Shown here: piece by piece, positions 36,741 to 47,884 of the stretch
How positions within the stretch are numbered: position 1 is the stretch's first letter
Layout of the letters: the number at the start of each line of letters is the position of its first letter
DNA from: an uncultured Burkholderiales bacterium
GTDB lineage: Bacteria; Pseudomonadota; Gammaproteobacteria; Burkholderiales; Burkholderiaceae_C
DNA length: 64,000 bases
Direction: 5' to 3'
Assembly (NCBI GenBank): GCA_903896615.1
Contig: CAITYM010000087.1
Coordinates: 22,054-86,053, forward strand
Notes under the pieces: generated by a model
Databases searched by the model: none
What the model was told of the DNA's origin: nothing
Seen by the model: the letters and a program-made list of their open reading frames with translations, nothing else
Program-made: the position numbers and the translations under genes

Positions 36741-37688
36741 TTAATTGCGCTTGCAGTTTTTATCAACGGACGCCGAATAGGCCAGATGCAATTGCTTGTA
36801 AATTGGACCAGGCTTTCCTGGATGAGTAGTATTTAAACCGACCAATTTATCATCGATTTGTGAAACAGGTAAAACTTCCTTTGAAGCAGAAGAGAGTAAA
36901 ACCTCGTCAGCATCAAAGACTTCTTGTTTAGAAATTTTTTGCAAAGAAAAAGGAATGTTCTGGGATTTACAAATTTCCTCCAATAAACCGTAGCGTATTC
37001 CTTCAAGTAACAGGTGGTCCTTTGGTGGTGCAAAAACAGTTCCATTTTTTACAATCCAAACGTTGCTAGAGGAGGCCTCGCTTAAATAGTTGCCCCTGAA
37101 CATGATCGTCTCGGTGGCGCCAACATCTGCGCTGATTTGGCGAGCAAAAACCGCTCCCAATAGACTGGTACTTTTAATGTGTGCTTTCTCCCAGCGGAAG
37201 TCGTGAGCACTAATGCATTTGACTCCAGTTAACCTAATCTCGGCAGAGACGGGCTTGAATGGGTTTGCCATCATGAAAACTGTGGGCACGCAGTCCGGCG
37301 TCATTATGTGGTCCCGGGGCGCAACACCTCTGCTGATCTGTATGTAGATGATTTGTTGGGACTGGTCAATGTTTTGCTTTGAGGTTTGGGCAAAATGAAG
37401 AGCCAATTGTTCGACCAATTTAAGCCAATCATCTTTTGAGTACGGATTAGGAATTCGAAGCTCTTTCAAAGACTTTTCTAAGCGAGCCATGTGTTGATCA
37501 AAGCGAAAGGGCTGCCCATAGTAGATGGGAACAACCTCATAGACGCCGTCCCCAAAAATGAAGCCTCGGTCAAGGACGCTTATTTTTGCTTCCCTAAGCG
37601 GACCGAACTCTCCGTTTAAGTAGCAAATAGTGTTGGGTATATTGGGGTTTATTGGTTGATTTATGAACGGCATGCCTAAATTATCCAA
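36741..37688 (-). CDS. dat: D-amino-acid transaminase / branched-chain-type class IV aminotransferase
   Basis: A 315-residue PLP enzyme of fold type IV. Markers are LNGEFGPLREAKISVLDRGFIFGDGVYEVVPIY, the PLP lysine region AHIKSTSLLGAVFAR and the phosphate-binding ETIMFRGNYLSEASSSNVWIV. This pattern fits the D-alanine transaminase group that is conserved upstream of ybeD-lipB-lipA in Burkholderiales, although branched-chain aminotransferase or ADC lyase activity cannot be excluded from motifs alone. Divergent from the ATP synthase operon. Confidence 0.85.
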   Translation of the reverse strand: MDNLGMPFINQPINPNIPNTICYLNGEFGPLREAKISVLDRGFIFGDGVYEVVPIYYGQPFRFDQHMARLEKSLKELRIPNPYSKDDWLKLVEQLALHFAQTSKQNIDQSQQIIYIQISRGVAPRDHIMTPDCVPTVFMMANPFKPVSAEIRLTGVKCISAHDFRWEKAHIKSTSLLGAVFARQISADVGATETIMFRGNYLSEASSSNVWIVKNGTVFAPPKDHLLLEGIRYGLLEEICKSQNIPFSLQKISKQEVFDADEVLLSSASKEVLPVSQIDDKLVGLNTTHPGKPGPIYKQLHLAYSASVDKNCKRN

Positions 37689-37798
37689 CTTTTTCTGGTT
37701 TCAGTGCTTGGTGTTAATAAAGAGATAGTTAAGGATTACAAATTGGCCGAATTTGAAAAAGAATGTCGTCCACACTTGAATTTTTGAACTTTTATGTC

Positions 37799-37826
37799 TT
37801 TACAGAGCTTAAATACCCTCTATAAT
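37799..37826 (+). promoter_or_regulatory. sigma-70-type promoter of the ATP synthase operon
   Basis: TTTACA (37799-37804), a 16-bp spacer and TATAAT (37821-37826) give a good match to the housekeeping promoter, about 100 bp upstream of atpI on the same strand. No other strong candidate lies between dat and atpI. A leader of about 90 nt results. Confidence 0.6.
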
Positions 37827-37925
37827 CTCATGCTTTGCTGGTGCTAGGCGGTTTGACAGGTTTGGTTGCAAGAGTGCGCCGTATCTTGTTTTACCGATTT
37901 GCAAGGCCTATAGTGAAAATGATTG

Positions 37926-38414
37926 ATGTCTAAAGACTTAATTAATGAGCAAGAAGTTGATAACTTTAGGCCATTAACGCCCCAGCAAGCAGACATCTGG
38001 CGTAGCCAGCATCCGCAGGTAAGTGTTTGGCAAGTGTTGAGAGTTCAGTGCTGGGTTAGTTTGGTGGTCGTGTCCATTGCCTATGGGCTCGAAGTGGTGA
38101 TAGATGTAAGTGGTTTGTGGTTGTCGGCTCTGTACGGATCTTTGGTAGTTGTTTTACCTGGCTTGGTTTGTGCAAGAGGCTTGGGCTCCAAGTTTGGGGG
38201 CAACAGTGTTGCGGCAAGTGTTGCAAAGTTTTTTGTCTGGGAGTTTTCCAAGGTTGCTTTGTCGGTTTCGATGCTTGTGATTGCTCCGAGACTTTTGGTG
38301 CACGAATTGAATTGGCCTGCTTTGATGGTGGGCTTGGTGTTTACGTTCAAGGGTTTTTGGGTTTTTGTGGTTTGGCAGCAGTGCCGTGGGCGCAAAAGCT
38401 TTAAGACAAATTAG
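37926..38414 (+). CDS. atpI: ATP synthase protein I
   Basis: Assembly factor for the c-ring encoded first in the atp operon. The 162-residue protein has four hydrophobic segments (about 41-57, 66-83, 105-122, 132-150) and a charged N-terminal tail. I choose the ATG at 37926; the track uses the adjacent in-frame TTG at 37923. Conserved motifs in AtpI are few, so identification depends on topology and position directly before atpB. Confidence 0.82.
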   Translation: MSKDLINEQEVDNFRPLTPQQADIWRSQHPQVSVWQVLRVQCWVSLVVVSIAYGLEVVIDVSGLWLSALYGSLVVVLPGLVCARGLGSKFGGNSVAASVAKFFVWEFSKVALSVSMLVIAPRLLVHELNWPALMVGLVFTFKGFWVFVVWQQCRGRKSFKTN

Positions 38415-38437
38415 AAGAATTTTTTAAAGAATGAACT

Positions 38438-39301
38438 ATGTCAGTAGAAGTTGAAAGCGCTCCTACAGCTGGTGAATATATAGGTCACCATTTAACGCAT
38501 CTGCAGAATAAGCCGATGTCTGGCATCATTGATTTTTCTGTTTACAACCTGGATTCCATTTTTTGGGCCTTGTTGTTGGGTGTGGTCGGTGCATTCTTTC
38601 TTTGGAATGCTGCTCGTAAAGTGACTCCTGGTGTGCCAAGCCGTTTTCAGGCTGCGGTTGAGATTTTATTTGAGCTGGTAGACAACCAATCAAAAGCAAT
38701 TATTCATAATGAGCGTAGTAGGGCTTTGGTTGCGCCGCTTGCACTCACGGTATTTGTTTGGATTTTTATGATGAATGCGATGGATTTATTGCCCGTCGAT
38801 TTGTTGCCTTGGGTATGGGGTCGTATATTTGAGATGCAAGGTGAGAGCGCTCACCACGCTTATCTCAGAGTTGTGCCTACAGCTGATTTGTCAACAACGC
38901 TAGGATTGTCTACGTCTGTTTTGTTGATTTGTATCGTCTACAACATCAAAATAAAAGGTTTTGGTGGCTGGGCGCATGAGTTGTTTACTGCGCCTTTTGG
39001 TTCTCACCCTATTTTGTGGCCGATTAATTTTTTAATGCAAATGATTGAATTTGCTGCAAAGACTGTTTCTCACGGTATGCGACTTTTTGGAAATATGTAT
39101 GCCGGCGAACTGGTGTTCATGTTAATTGCTTTAATGGGTGGTGCGGCAGCCATTTCGTTGCCAGGAATTTTGTTGCCTTTGGGGCAAATAATTGCTGGAA
39201 CTATTTGGGCAATCTTCCATATTTTGATCATAACGCTACAGGCATTCATCTTTATGATGTTGACTTTGGTGTATGTAGGTCAAGCGCATGATGCGCATTG
39301 A
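38438..39301 (+). CDS. atpB: F0F1 ATP synthase subunit A
   Basis: Stator subunit a of the proton channel, an inner-membrane protein of 287 residues with about five membrane helices. The essential arginine helix is in KTVSHGMRLFGNMYAGELVFMLI, and the C-terminal ILIITLQAFIFMMLTLVYVGQAHD is typical. It lies 23 bp after atpI and 54 bp before atpE. Confidence 0.97.
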   Translation: MSVEVESAPTAGEYIGHHLTHLQNKPMSGIIDFSVYNLDSIFWALLLGVVGAFFLWNAARKVTPGVPSRFQAAVEILFELVDNQSKAIIHNERSRALVAPLALTVFVWIFMMNAMDLLPVDLLPWVWGRIFEMQGESAHHAYLRVVPTADLSTTLGLSTSVLLICIVYNIKIKGFGGWAHELFTAPFGSHPILWPINFLMQMIEFAAKTVSHGMRLFGNMYAGELVFMLIALMGGAAAISLPGILLPLGQIIAGTIWAIFHILIITLQAFIFMMLTLVYVGQAHDAH

Positions 39302-39340
39302 TTGGGTAATCTTTTTTTAACCTTTCCATTTTTTATTTGA

Positions 39341-39604
<264 letters not shown>

Positions 39605-39635
39605 TTTGTACAACCGCTCATAGAAAGGTGTTGCC

Positions 39636-40106
39636 GTGAGTATCAATGCAACGCTGTTTGTTCAGGCTATCGTATTTGCTATTTTGGTGTGGTTCACGAT
39701 GCGCTTCGTGTGGCCCCCTATCGCACATGCCTTAGATGAGCGAGCTGAAAAAATAGCACACGGTCTAGCTGCTGCAGAGCATGCAAAAATCGAGCTCTCT
39801 AACGCGCACAAAGAGGTTGAGTTAAGGCTCAACCAAACTCGTGCTGAAGGGGCTGGAATTGTTGCCAATGCAGAGCGCCGGGCACAGGCCCTTATTGACG
39901 AGGCTAAATTGGCAGCCTCTGAAGAGGCTAATAAAATAATTGCCGCCGCAAGAGTTGAAGCAGAGCAGCAAATTGTGCGAGCTAAGGAATCTTTGCGCAA
40001 CGAAGTTGCACAATTGGCAGTCAAGGGGGCTGAACAAATCTTGCGTAAAGAAGTTAATGCTTCTGTACATGCAGATTTGTTGTCTCGATTGAAGACAGAG
40101 CTGTAA
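39636..40106 (+). CDS. atpF: F0F1 ATP synthase subunit B
   Basis: Peripheral-stalk subunit b, 156 residues. One N-terminal membrane helix (about 5-25) is followed by a long charged coiled coil rich in Ala/Glu/Lys/Arg (about 30-140). It begins with GTG (MSINATLF...), as the ribosome site GAAAGG lies 8 nt upstream. The 31-bp gap to atpE and the 8-bp gap to atpH are normal for the operon. Confidence 0.96.
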   Translation: MSINATLFVQAIVFAILVWFTMRFVWPPIAHALDERAEKIAHGLAAAEHAKIELSNAHKEVELRLNQTRAEGAGIVANAERRAQALIDEAKLAASEEANKIIAAARVEAEQQIVRAKESLRNEVAQLAVKGAEQILRKEVNASVHADLLSRLKTEL

Positions 40107-40114
40107 GAGGAAAT

Positions 40115-40648
40115 ATGGCAGAACTTGCAACAATTGCGCGACCTTATGCGGAGGCACTATTCAAGTCAAAGGGCTTGGGTGCGCCGCAGGAGACTGCAGA
40201 TTTGCTAGATTCACTTGCTTTTATAGCAGAAGATGTTCGCGTGCAGCAATTCACGCTGAATCCAAAAGTTTCTGTGTCGCAAGTGATGGAGTTGGTGGCG
40301 TCGGTATTGAAAATTAAGCTCCCACAAGGAGTGAATAATTTTCTGCACACACTGCTTGAGCATGGACGTCTGAGTGTTCTGCCAGAAGTGGCGCATCAGT
40401 ACAGAGCATTATTGAATGCCCAATCAGGATTCTCTGAGGCGGTAATTTATAGTGCCTTTCCCTTGGATGCTGCGGCTAAGGCAGCTGTAACTGAGGTTTT
40501 GGAAAAACGCTTTTCTCGTCAATTACAAACAAGTGTTGTCATTGATGAGAGCCTCATTGGCGGCGTAAGAGTGGTGGTGGGCGATGAAGTACTTGATACT
40601 TCTGTAAAGTCCCGCCTTGAAGAAATGAAAGTAGTCCTGACCTCCTGA
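40115..40648 (+). CDS. atpH: F0F1 ATP synthase subunit delta
   Basis: Subunit delta, 177 residues, joins the peripheral stalk to the top of the alpha3beta3 head. MAELATIARPYAEALF at the start and the C-terminal ESLIGGVRVVVGDEVLDTSVKSRLEEM block are the family signatures. Follows atpF by 8 bp with an AGAGGA ribosome site. Confidence 0.96.
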   Translation: MAELATIARPYAEALFKSKGLGAPQETADLLDSLAFIAEDVRVQQFTLNPKVSVSQVMELVASVLKIKLPQGVNNFLHTLLEHGRLSVLPEVAHQYRALLNAQSGFSEAVIYSAFPLDAAAKAAVTEVLEKRFSRQLQTSVVIDESLIGGVRVVVGDEVLDTSVKSRLEEMKVVLTS

Positions 40649-40693
40649 TCGAGATCTGGACAAGACCCTTAAATAAGAAAGAAGGAAAGAGTC

Positions 40694-42232
40694 ATGCAAC
40701 TCAATCCCGCAGAAATCTCCGAACTCATCAAGAGTCGTATTGAAGGAATGGCGCCTAGTGCTGACATTCGTAACCAGGGTACGGTTATTTCCGTTAGTGA
40801 CGGTATATGTCGTATTCACGGGCTAAGTGATGTGATGCAGGGGGAAATGTTGGAGTTTCCAAATAATACATTTGGACTCGCCCTGAATTTAGAGCGCGAC
40901 TCAGTTGGCTCGGTGATTTTGGGTGATTACGAGCACATTTCTGAAGGCGACACTGTTAAATGCACGGGCAGAATTTTAGAAGTGCCCGTTGGGCCTGAAT
41001 TGATTGGCCGTGTTGTTAATGCTTTGGGACATCCTATTGATGGTAAAGGCCCCATAAATGCAAAAATGACTGATGTTATCGAAAAGGTTGCTCCTGGCGT
41101 TATTGCTCGTCAATCAGTATCGCAGCCAATGCAAACGGGTTTGAAGTCAATTGACTCAATGGTTCCAATTGGGCGCGGACAACGTGAGTTGATAATTGGA
41201 GATAGACAGACGGGTAAAACTGCTGTTGCGATTGATGCGATCATTAATCAAAAAGGTCAAAACATGACCTGTATCTATGTAGCCATAGGTCAAAAAGCAT
41301 CTTCAGTCAAAAACGTAGTGCGAGCTCTTGAGCAAGCCGGAGCAATGGATTACACAATTGTTGTGGCCGCTACGGCATCTGAGTCTGCAGCTATGCAATA
41401 TGTTTCTGCGTACTCAGGTTGCACAATGGGTGAGTATTTCAGAGACCGTGGTCAAGATGCCTTGATAGTCTATGATGACCTTTCAAAACAAGCTGTAGCG
41501 TATCGTCAAGTTTCTTTGTTGCTGAGACGTCCACCAGGACGTGAGGCTTATCCCGGCGATGTATTTTATTTGCACAGCCGGTTGCTAGAGCGCGCAGCTC
41601 GTGTAAATGAGCACTACGTAGAAGAATTCACGAAGGGTGCAGTAAAAGGAAAGACCGGCTCTTTGACTGCATTGCCAATCATTGAGACCCAAGCGGGTGA
41701 CGTATCTGCTTTCGTGCCAACAAACGTAATCTCAATTACTGATGGCCAGATCTTCTTAGAAACCAGTTTGTTTAACTCAGGTATCCGACCTGCTATCAAC
41801 GCTGGTATCTCTGTCTCACGCGTTGGTGGTGCAGCTCAGACTAAATTAATTAAGAATTTATCTGGTGGTATCCGTACTGACTTGGCTCAGTACCGAGAAC
41901 TGGCTGCTTTTGCTCAATTCGCATCGGACTTAGATGAAGCTACAAGAAAGCAATTGGACCGCGGGGCCCGCGTTACTGAGTTGCTTAAACAGGCTCAGTA
42001 CAGTCCTTTGAACATAAGCTTGATGGGTGCAACATTGTTTGCAGTCAATAAGGGCTATTTAGATGATATAGCAGTTAATCGTGTTCTAGCATTTGAGGCT
42101 GGTCTGCATGGCCACCTGAAAGATCAGCATGCTGCATTACTTTCTAAGTTGGAAAAAGACAAGGCTATGGACAAAGATGCTGAGGCTGAATTGACAACAG
42201 CATTGGCAGAGTTCAAAAAGTCTTTTGTTTAA
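40694..42232 (+). CDS. atpA: F0F1 ATP synthase subunit alpha
   Basis: Non-catalytic nucleotide-binding subunit, 512 residues (E. coli 513). Walker A is [11 protein letters not shown] near residue 169-179 and the alpha signature [28 protein letters not shown] is present, including the arginine finger region [10 protein letters not shown]. Follows atpH by 45 bp with AAGAAGGAAAG upstream of ATG. Confidence 0.98.
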   Translation: MQLNPAEISELIKSRIEGMAPSADIRNQGTVISVSDGICRIHGLSDVMQGEMLEFPNNTFGLALNLERDSVGSVILGDYEHISEGDTVKCTGRILEVPVGPELIGRVVNALGHPIDGKGPINAKMTDVIEKVAPGVIARQSVSQPMQTGLKSIDSMVPIGRGQRELIIGDRQTGKTAVAIDAIINQKGQNMTCIYVAIGQKASSVKNVVRALEQAGAMDYTIVVAATASESAAMQYVSAYSGCTMGEYFRDRGQDALIVYDDLSKQAVAYRQVSLLLRRPPGREAYPGDVFYLHSRLLERAARVNEHYVEEFTKGAVKGKTGSLTALPIIETQAGDVSAFVPTNVISITDGQIFLETSLFNSGIRPAINAGISVSRVGGAAQTKLIKNLSGGIRTDLAQYRELAAFAQFASDLDEATRKQLDRGARVTELLKQAQYSPLNISLMGATLFAVNKGYLDDIAVNRVLAFEAGLHGHLKDQHAALLSKLEKDKAMDKDAEAELTTALAEFKKSFV

Positions 42233-42261
42233 ACCGTACCTGACAAACAAAGGAAGCTTTA

Positions 42262-43128
42262 ATGGCAGCAGGTAAGGAAATTAGAGGCAAGATCAAATCG
42301 GTTGAAAATACCAAGAAGATCACAAAAGCCATGGAAATGGTGGCCGCATCCAAAATGAGGAAAGCTCAGGACAGGATGCGAGCTGCCAGACCCTACAGTG
42401 AGAAGATCAAAAAAATCGCATGTCACTTGGGCCAAGCAAATCCTGAGTTCGTTCACCCCTTTATGGAAATCAACCACTCAAAAGGTGTTGGTTTTATTGT
42501 TGTTTCAACTGATAAGGGCTTGTGCGGGGGACTCAACACGAACATGCTGAGGATAGTTGCTCAAAAGTTAAAAGAACTTCAAGCAACAGGGCACACAGCT
42601 AAAGCGATGGCAATTGGTAATAAGGGGCTGGGCTTTTTAAATAGATCCGGCGTTGAAGTTGTATCCCAAGTTACTCAACTAGGAGATACGCCTCACTTAG
42701 ATAAGCTGATTGGCCCAGTTAAGGTGCTTCTTGATGCCTATGTTTCAAAGCAAATTAATTCAGTTTATCTTTGTTACACAAAGTTCATCAACACGATGAA
42801 GCAAGAGCCAGTGATGGAGAAGTTGCTTCCATTGTCTAGCGAAGAAATTAAAGCAAGTAATAAGAAAAATAGTTGGGATTATTTGTATGAGCCTGATGCA
42901 CATACAGTGATTGAAGATTTGTTGATTCGTTATATTGAAGCTTTGGTGTATCAAGCCCTTGCTGAAAATATGGCTTCTGAACAATCCGCAAGGATGGTTG
43001 CTATGAAATCTGCGACTGACAATGCAGGAAGTGTAATTGGTGAACTCAAGCTAATTTACAACAAAACTCGTCAAGCAGCTATTACGAAAGAACTATCAGA
43101 GATCGTTGCCGGTGCGGCAGCGGTGTAA
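42262..43128 (+). CDS. atpG: F0F1 ATP synthase subunit gamma
   Basis: Central rotor shaft, 288 residues. N-terminal [33 protein letters not shown] and C-terminal [27 protein letters not shown] form the coiled-coil rotor, with the GLCGGLNTN motif between. Follows atpA by 29 bp with AAAGGAAG. Confidence 0.98.
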   Translation: MAAGKEIRGKIKSVENTKKITKAMEMVAASKMRKAQDRMRAARPYSEKIKKIACHLGQANPEFVHPFMEINHSKGVGFIVVSTDKGLCGGLNTNMLRIVAQKLKELQATGHTAKAMAIGNKGLGFLNRSGVEVVSQVTQLGDTPHLDKLIGPVKVLLDAYVSKQINSVYLCYTKFINTMKQEPVMEKLLPLSSEEIKASNKKNSWDYLYEPDAHTVIEDLLIRYIEALVYQALAENMASEQSARMVAMKSATDNAGSVIGELKLIYNKTRQAAITKELSEIVAGAAAV

Positions 43129-44559
<1,431 letters not shown>

Positions 44560-44564
44560 AATGC

Positions 44565-44596
44565 TGGAAAGTGATTTGAAATCAAATCGCTTTCCA
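44565..44596 (+). other. strong hairpin between atpD and atpC
   Basis: TGGAAAGTGATTTG (44565-44578) and CAAATCGCTTTCCA (44583-44596) form a 14-bp stem with one G-T pair and an AAAT loop. No T-run follows, so it is unlikely to be a simple terminator; it may be an RNA processing or stability element that sets atpC expression. Confidence 0.7.
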
Positions 44597-44616
44597 ATAA
44601 ATACGGAAGTTATTTC

Positions 44617-45039
44617 ATGACAAGCACCTTTCACGTAGATGTCGTTAGTGCAGAGGAGTCTATCTTCTCTGGCGAAGCGAGCTTTGTAGTGCTTCCTGGA
44701 GAATCAGGTGAGTTGGGTATATTTCCAAGACATACACCCCTGATAACAAGAATAAGACCCGGATCAGTGCGTATCAAGTTGCAGGACGGTACCGAGGAAA
44801 TGGTATTTGTTGCTGGGGGAATTTTAGAAGTTCAGCCAGACGGAGTAACGGTACTTTCTGACACGGCAGTCAGAGCAAAAGATTTAGATGAAGAAAAAGC
44901 AGTGCATGCTAAGCAGGCCGCTGAAGAGGCATTAAAGAATGCTAAGGGCGGTCAGGACTTAGCGCGTGCACAGTCTGAGTTGGTAATACTTGCAGCTCAA
45001 TTAGCTGCAGTCAGACGTTTACACGGTAAGAAGAGATAA
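44617..45039 (+). CDS. atpC: F0F1 ATP synthase subunit epsilon
   Basis: Regulatory rotor subunit, 140 residues. The N-terminal beta-sandwich block [39 protein letters not shown] is diagnostic, and the C-terminal helical pair (about 90-140) has the expected Ala-rich helix. It is the last gene of the operon, 57 bp after atpD and separated from it by the hairpin. Confidence 0.97.
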   Translation: MTSTFHVDVVSAEESIFSGEASFVVLPGESGELGIFPRHTPLITRIRPGSVRIKLQDGTEEMVFVAGGILEVQPDGVTVLSDTAVRAKDLDEEKAVHAKQAAEEALKNAKGGQDLARAQSELVILAAQLAAVRRLHGKKR

Positions 45040-45072
45040 ACTAGCGACCGAGTTCAAAATCTCTTGATCTAC

Positions 45073-45093
45073 TTAAATACTGAGTGTATTTAA
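45073..45093 (+). other. AT-rich hairpin after the ATP synthase operon
   Basis: TTAAATAC (45073-45080) and GTATTTAA (45086-45093) are perfectly complementary around the loop TGAGT, 34 bp after the atpC stop and just before the next gene. It may be a weak terminator or a spacer hairpin; there is no clear T-run. Confidence 0.3.
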
Positions 45094-45108
45094 TAAATTA
45101 AGTGCAAT

Positions 45109-45561
45109 ATGCCTAAATCAAAGCAACACGAAGCTGCAACAGTAGGCGGTTCATCTGATGATGTTGAAGCAATGTTCTATGATGCATTGCAAAACGGGGA
45201 TCTTGAAAAACTAATGTCATGCTGGGGTGATGAGGACGATATAGTCTGCATTCATCCAGGGGGACCGCGTATTATTGGTCTAGCCGCAATTAGAGCTTCT
45301 TTTGAAGCAATGTTTACAAATGGTTCATTACCGGCTCATCCAGAGCGGGTTATCAAATTGAGCTCTCTAACAAGTGCTGTGCACAGCCTTATTGAAAGAG
45401 TAGAAGTAATGCTGCCAGATGGCCCTCAGAAAGCATACACATCAACAACAAACGTATACCAGCGAACCGCACAAGGCTGGAAGTTGGTGATACATCACGC
45501 AAGTCCAGGTACACCAAGTGAACTGAAAGATTTAAGCCTGCCTAATCAGGTGCTTCATTGA
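45109..45561 (+). CDS. SnoaL-like/NTF2-fold protein (DUF4440-type)
   Basis: A 150-residue NTF2-fold protein: VEAMFYDALQNGDLEKLMSCWGDEDDIVCIHPGGPRIIG and the later TSTTNVYQRTAQGWKLVIHHASP are the typical pattern of SnoaL_3/DUF4440 proteins, in which the pocket residues vary. Ligand and function unknown. It starts 69 bp after atpC, and its stop is directly followed by the ATG of the YheT-like gene, so the two are probably co-transcribed. Confidence 0.8.
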   Translation: MPKSKQHEAATVGGSSDDVEAMFYDALQNGDLEKLMSCWGDEDDIVCIHPGGPRIIGLAAIRASFEAMFTNGSLPAHPERVIKLSSLTSAVHSLIERVEVMLPDGPQKAYTSTTNVYQRTAQGWKLVIHHASPGTPSELKDLSLPNQVLH

Positions 45562-46524
45562 ATGCAGGGGTACAAGCCTCCCCTATGGTTACCTTCGGGT
45601 CATGCGCAAACAATATACGCCGCACTAAGTGCTAAATTTATTAAGTATCCGCAGATAAATTGGCGGCGGACACGAATAAAGACAAGGGACCAGGATTTTA
45701 TTGACATCGATTGGTCAACAAATGCTTTGAATAAAAAATATTTGTGTGTAATGTTTCACGGATTGGAGGGTAGTTCGAAAAGTCATTATGCTAAAGCTTT
45801 TGGAGATTATTATCTCAACCAAGAAGGAGGACTGTGTATTCCTCACTTTAGAGGGTGTAGCGGGGAAATAAATGTAGCACCGCGGGCCTATCACAGTGGA
45901 GACTTTGAGGAAATTGGATGGATACTGGCCAAAATCCGTGAATTATATGAAGGGCCAATATGGGCAGTTGGTGTATCCCTTGGTGGTAACGCACTGCTGA
46001 GGTGGGCACAAGAGTATGGAGAGGAGGCGGGAAAATTTGTATCCGGTATCGCCTCTATATGTGCTCCTTTGGATTTAATAGCGAGCGGAATGGAAATAGG
46101 CAGGGGTGTCAATAAGTATATTTATGAGAGACATTTTCTGAAAACGATGAAGGCTAAGGCGGTAAGTAAAGCCGTTCAATATCCTGGCCTATTTGATTTA
46201 CAAATGGTATTGAATGCAAAAAGTTTATTTGAATTTGATAATTATTTCACAGCCCCGTTACACGGATTTAAAGATACAACGCAATATTGGTCAATGTGTT
46301 CATCTCACAGGAAATTGCAGGATATACAAGTTAAACATCTTGTACTCAATGCATTGAATGACCCTTTTATTCCAGCGAAATCGTTACCCGCTAGGGGCGA
46401 ATTCAATAAGTACGGAGTTGCCATTTACACTAAACAGGGAGGTCATGTGGGCTATCCGCAGTCAACGTTCCCAGGAAATTTGAGATACTTACCTGAACTT
46501 ATATCAGCATGGATGAAATCGTAG
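45562..46524 (+). CDS. yheT: alpha/beta hydrolase, YheT family
   Basis: A 320-residue serine hydrolase of the YheT/ABHD1-3 group. N-terminal PPLWLPSGHAQTIYAAL is the family mark, the oxyanion motif is FHGLEGSSKSHYAKAF, the nucleophile elbow is GVSLGGN (Ser139), and the acid and histidine are in NALNDPFIPA and GGHVGYP. Substrate unknown, probably lipid-like esters. The stop overlaps the following gene start by 16 bp. Confidence 0.9.
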   Translation: MQGYKPPLWLPSGHAQTIYAALSAKFIKYPQINWRRTRIKTRDQDFIDIDWSTNALNKKYLCVMFHGLEGSSKSHYAKAFGDYYLNQEGGLCIPHFRGCSGEINVAPRAYHSGDFEEIGWILAKIRELYEGPIWAVGVSLGGNALLRWAQEYGEEAGKFVSGIASICAPLDLIASGMEIGRGVNKYIYERHFLKTMKAKAVSKAVQYPGLFDLQMVLNAKSLFEFDNYFTAPLHGFKDTTQYWSMCSSHRKLQDIQVKHLVLNALNDPFIPAKSLPARGEFNKYGVAIYTKQGGHVGYPQSTFPGNLRYLPELISAWMKS

Positions 46525-47042
46525 GATTGGCATTAAAAAAATGGCCGAACGTCCCTGCCTGTTATGGGTGGCTAGGGCTTGACCGAAGAGGAGACTGGTA
46601 CTTAAGAGACGATGTTGTACAAAGTACAGGGGACTTTAAGGTATCAAAAGGCAGTAGATTAGTCCACGGTAAATTAATTGAATTTATTAACCGCAATTAT
46701 CTAAAAGATGAGTCAAAGCGGTACTACTTTCAAAACGGACCGCAAAAAGTATTTGTGGAGTTAGAGTTAACGCCGTGGGTGCTTCGGTTTGACCACAAGC
46801 TACAAGTGATCACGCAAACAGAAAAAGTGGTTCAAGTCTTGAGGGCTTATACAGATGAGCACGGAAAAGTCTATTTGAATACGGATAAAGGAATTGGGGT
46901 TGTACGCAGTATGGATATGGATATCCTAGCGGATGAACTTGTCAGACGAAAGTGGAAGATTGAAGAAATATTTGAGGAAGAGTTAGAGCGGAAATTTGGA
47001 TTTGTGAGGAGTCCACTAAAAGAAAAAAGCCAGTCAAATTGA
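46509..47042 (+). CDS. conserved protein following yheT (possibly DUF2946-annotated group)
   Basis: A 177-residue soluble protein that I recognise as conserved next to yheT in Burkholderiales, often labelled DUF2946, though I am not certain of that label. It starts MDEIVGLALKKWPNVPACYGWLGLDRRGDWYLRDD and contains the blocks YFQNGPQKVFVELELTPWVLRF and VYLNTDKGIGVVRSMDMD. The last codons overlap the terminator of the convergent cytochrome gene. Start overlaps yheT by 16 bp. Function unknown. Confidence 0.8.
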   Translation: MDEIVGLALKKWPNVPACYGWLGLDRRGDWYLRDDVVQSTGDFKVSKGSRLVHGKLIEFINRNYLKDESKRYYFQNGPQKVFVELELTPWVLRFDHKLQVITQTEKVVQVLRAYTDEHGKVYLNTDKGIGVVRSMDMDILADELVRRKWKIEEIFEEELERKFGFVRSPLKEKSQSN

Positions 47043-47049
47043 CTGGCTT
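47018..47049 (-). terminator. rho-independent terminator of the cytochrome c gene
   Basis: Read on the minus strand, AAGCCAGTC-AATTT-GACTGGCTT is a 9-bp stem with a 5-nt loop followed by TTTT-C-TTTT. It terminates the minus-strand cytochrome gene, 27 bp past its stop, while its DNA encodes the last residues of the plus-strand gene. Confidence 0.85.
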
Positions 47050-47075
47050 GAGTGACTCTTTAAATAATCTAAAAT

Positions 47076-47600
47076 TTATTTTGTAGCCATTGCTGGTGGG
47101 GCAACCGAGGGTGCCTTGGGCTCAGTAAATTTAGCACCTGCAGAATTGGTCATATAAACCACAGCTCTACCAATTTCGACATCATCAAACTCACCACCAC
47201 CTTGAGCACCCATGTTGCCCTTGCCCTTGAGGGCCGAAATTAACAGAGCATCATAACCCTTTGCAATTCGTGGGGCCCATGCGGCGGAATCTCCGAATTT
47301 GGGAGAACCCAGGGCTCCAATTGAATGGCAGGTTGTGCACTGAGCTTTAAATACCTGTTCGCCAGTTTTCAGCTCACGATTGGCATCTCTGATATCAACC
47401 ACTCCCACTTTCTGGATACGCTCTGCAATGGACTTGGGAAGATCAGAAGAACCTTCAGCTGGTTTATTTGCTGAGCCCACGTAGTAAACGAGACCAATAA
47501 TAATAAATATGGGTAGTACAAATGAGAAAAGGACAACCCATAAAAATTGCGTAGGCGTTTTGATGGGGCCGTCGTGGTTTTGATCGTCGTGGTCGCTCAT
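47076..47600 (-). CDS. membrane-anchored c5-type cytochrome c
   Basis: A 174-residue class I cytochrome with a cytoplasmic His/Asp-rich N-terminus, one membrane anchor (about 21-42), a linker, and a heme domain with CTTCH at 88-92. The axial Met is likely in KGNMGAQGGG, and the domain ends with VYMTNSAGAKF. It should pass electrons in the periplasm, for example to a terminal oxidase. The tail is Pro/Ala/Lys-rich (LPK-free PKAPSVAPPAMATK). A strong terminator follows. Confidence 0.9.
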   Translation of the reverse strand: MSDHDDQNHDGPIKTPTQFLWVVLFSFVLPIFIIIGLVYYVGSANKPAEGSSDLPKSIAERIQKVGVVDIRDANRELKTGEQVFKAQCTTCHSIGALGSPKFGDSAAWAPRIAKGYDALLISALKGKGNMGAQGGGEFDDVEIGRAVVYMTNSAGAKFTEPKAPSVAPPAMATK

Positions 47601-47766
47601 AAGTTCCTCAAATAGGCGTTATCGTATAAAGTGTAGATTATAACGAGGGCTTGAAAACGAATGTGAATTCGTGAAAAATATTGGTCCTTGGCGTAGCGTT
47701 GGACAGGCGAAAAAACCAGGTGGTGAAACGCCTACAATTAAGGGGTGATTTATCAAGTTCTGATGT

Positions 47767-47842
47767 GCGGCTGTAGCTCAGTGGATAGAGTATTGGCCTC
47801 CGAAGCCAAGGGTCGTGGGTTCGATCCCCGCCAGCCGCACCA
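47767..47842 (+). tRNA. tRNA-Arg (anticodon CCG), CCA encoded
   Basis: A 76-nt cloverleaf: acceptor GCGGCTG pairs with CAGCCGC, anticodon stem TTGGC/GCCAA holds the loop CTCCGAA with anticodon CCG, T-loop region GGTTCGATCC is present, and the 3' CCA is encoded. It reads CGG arginine codons. A TACAAT hexamer about 30 bp upstream may be its -10 element. The minus-strand ORF across it is the familiar antisense-tRNA artefact. Confidence 0.95.
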
Positions 47843-47884
47843 AAAAATAGGGGGTCCATACCGGATACAAGTCTTACCCGCAGA

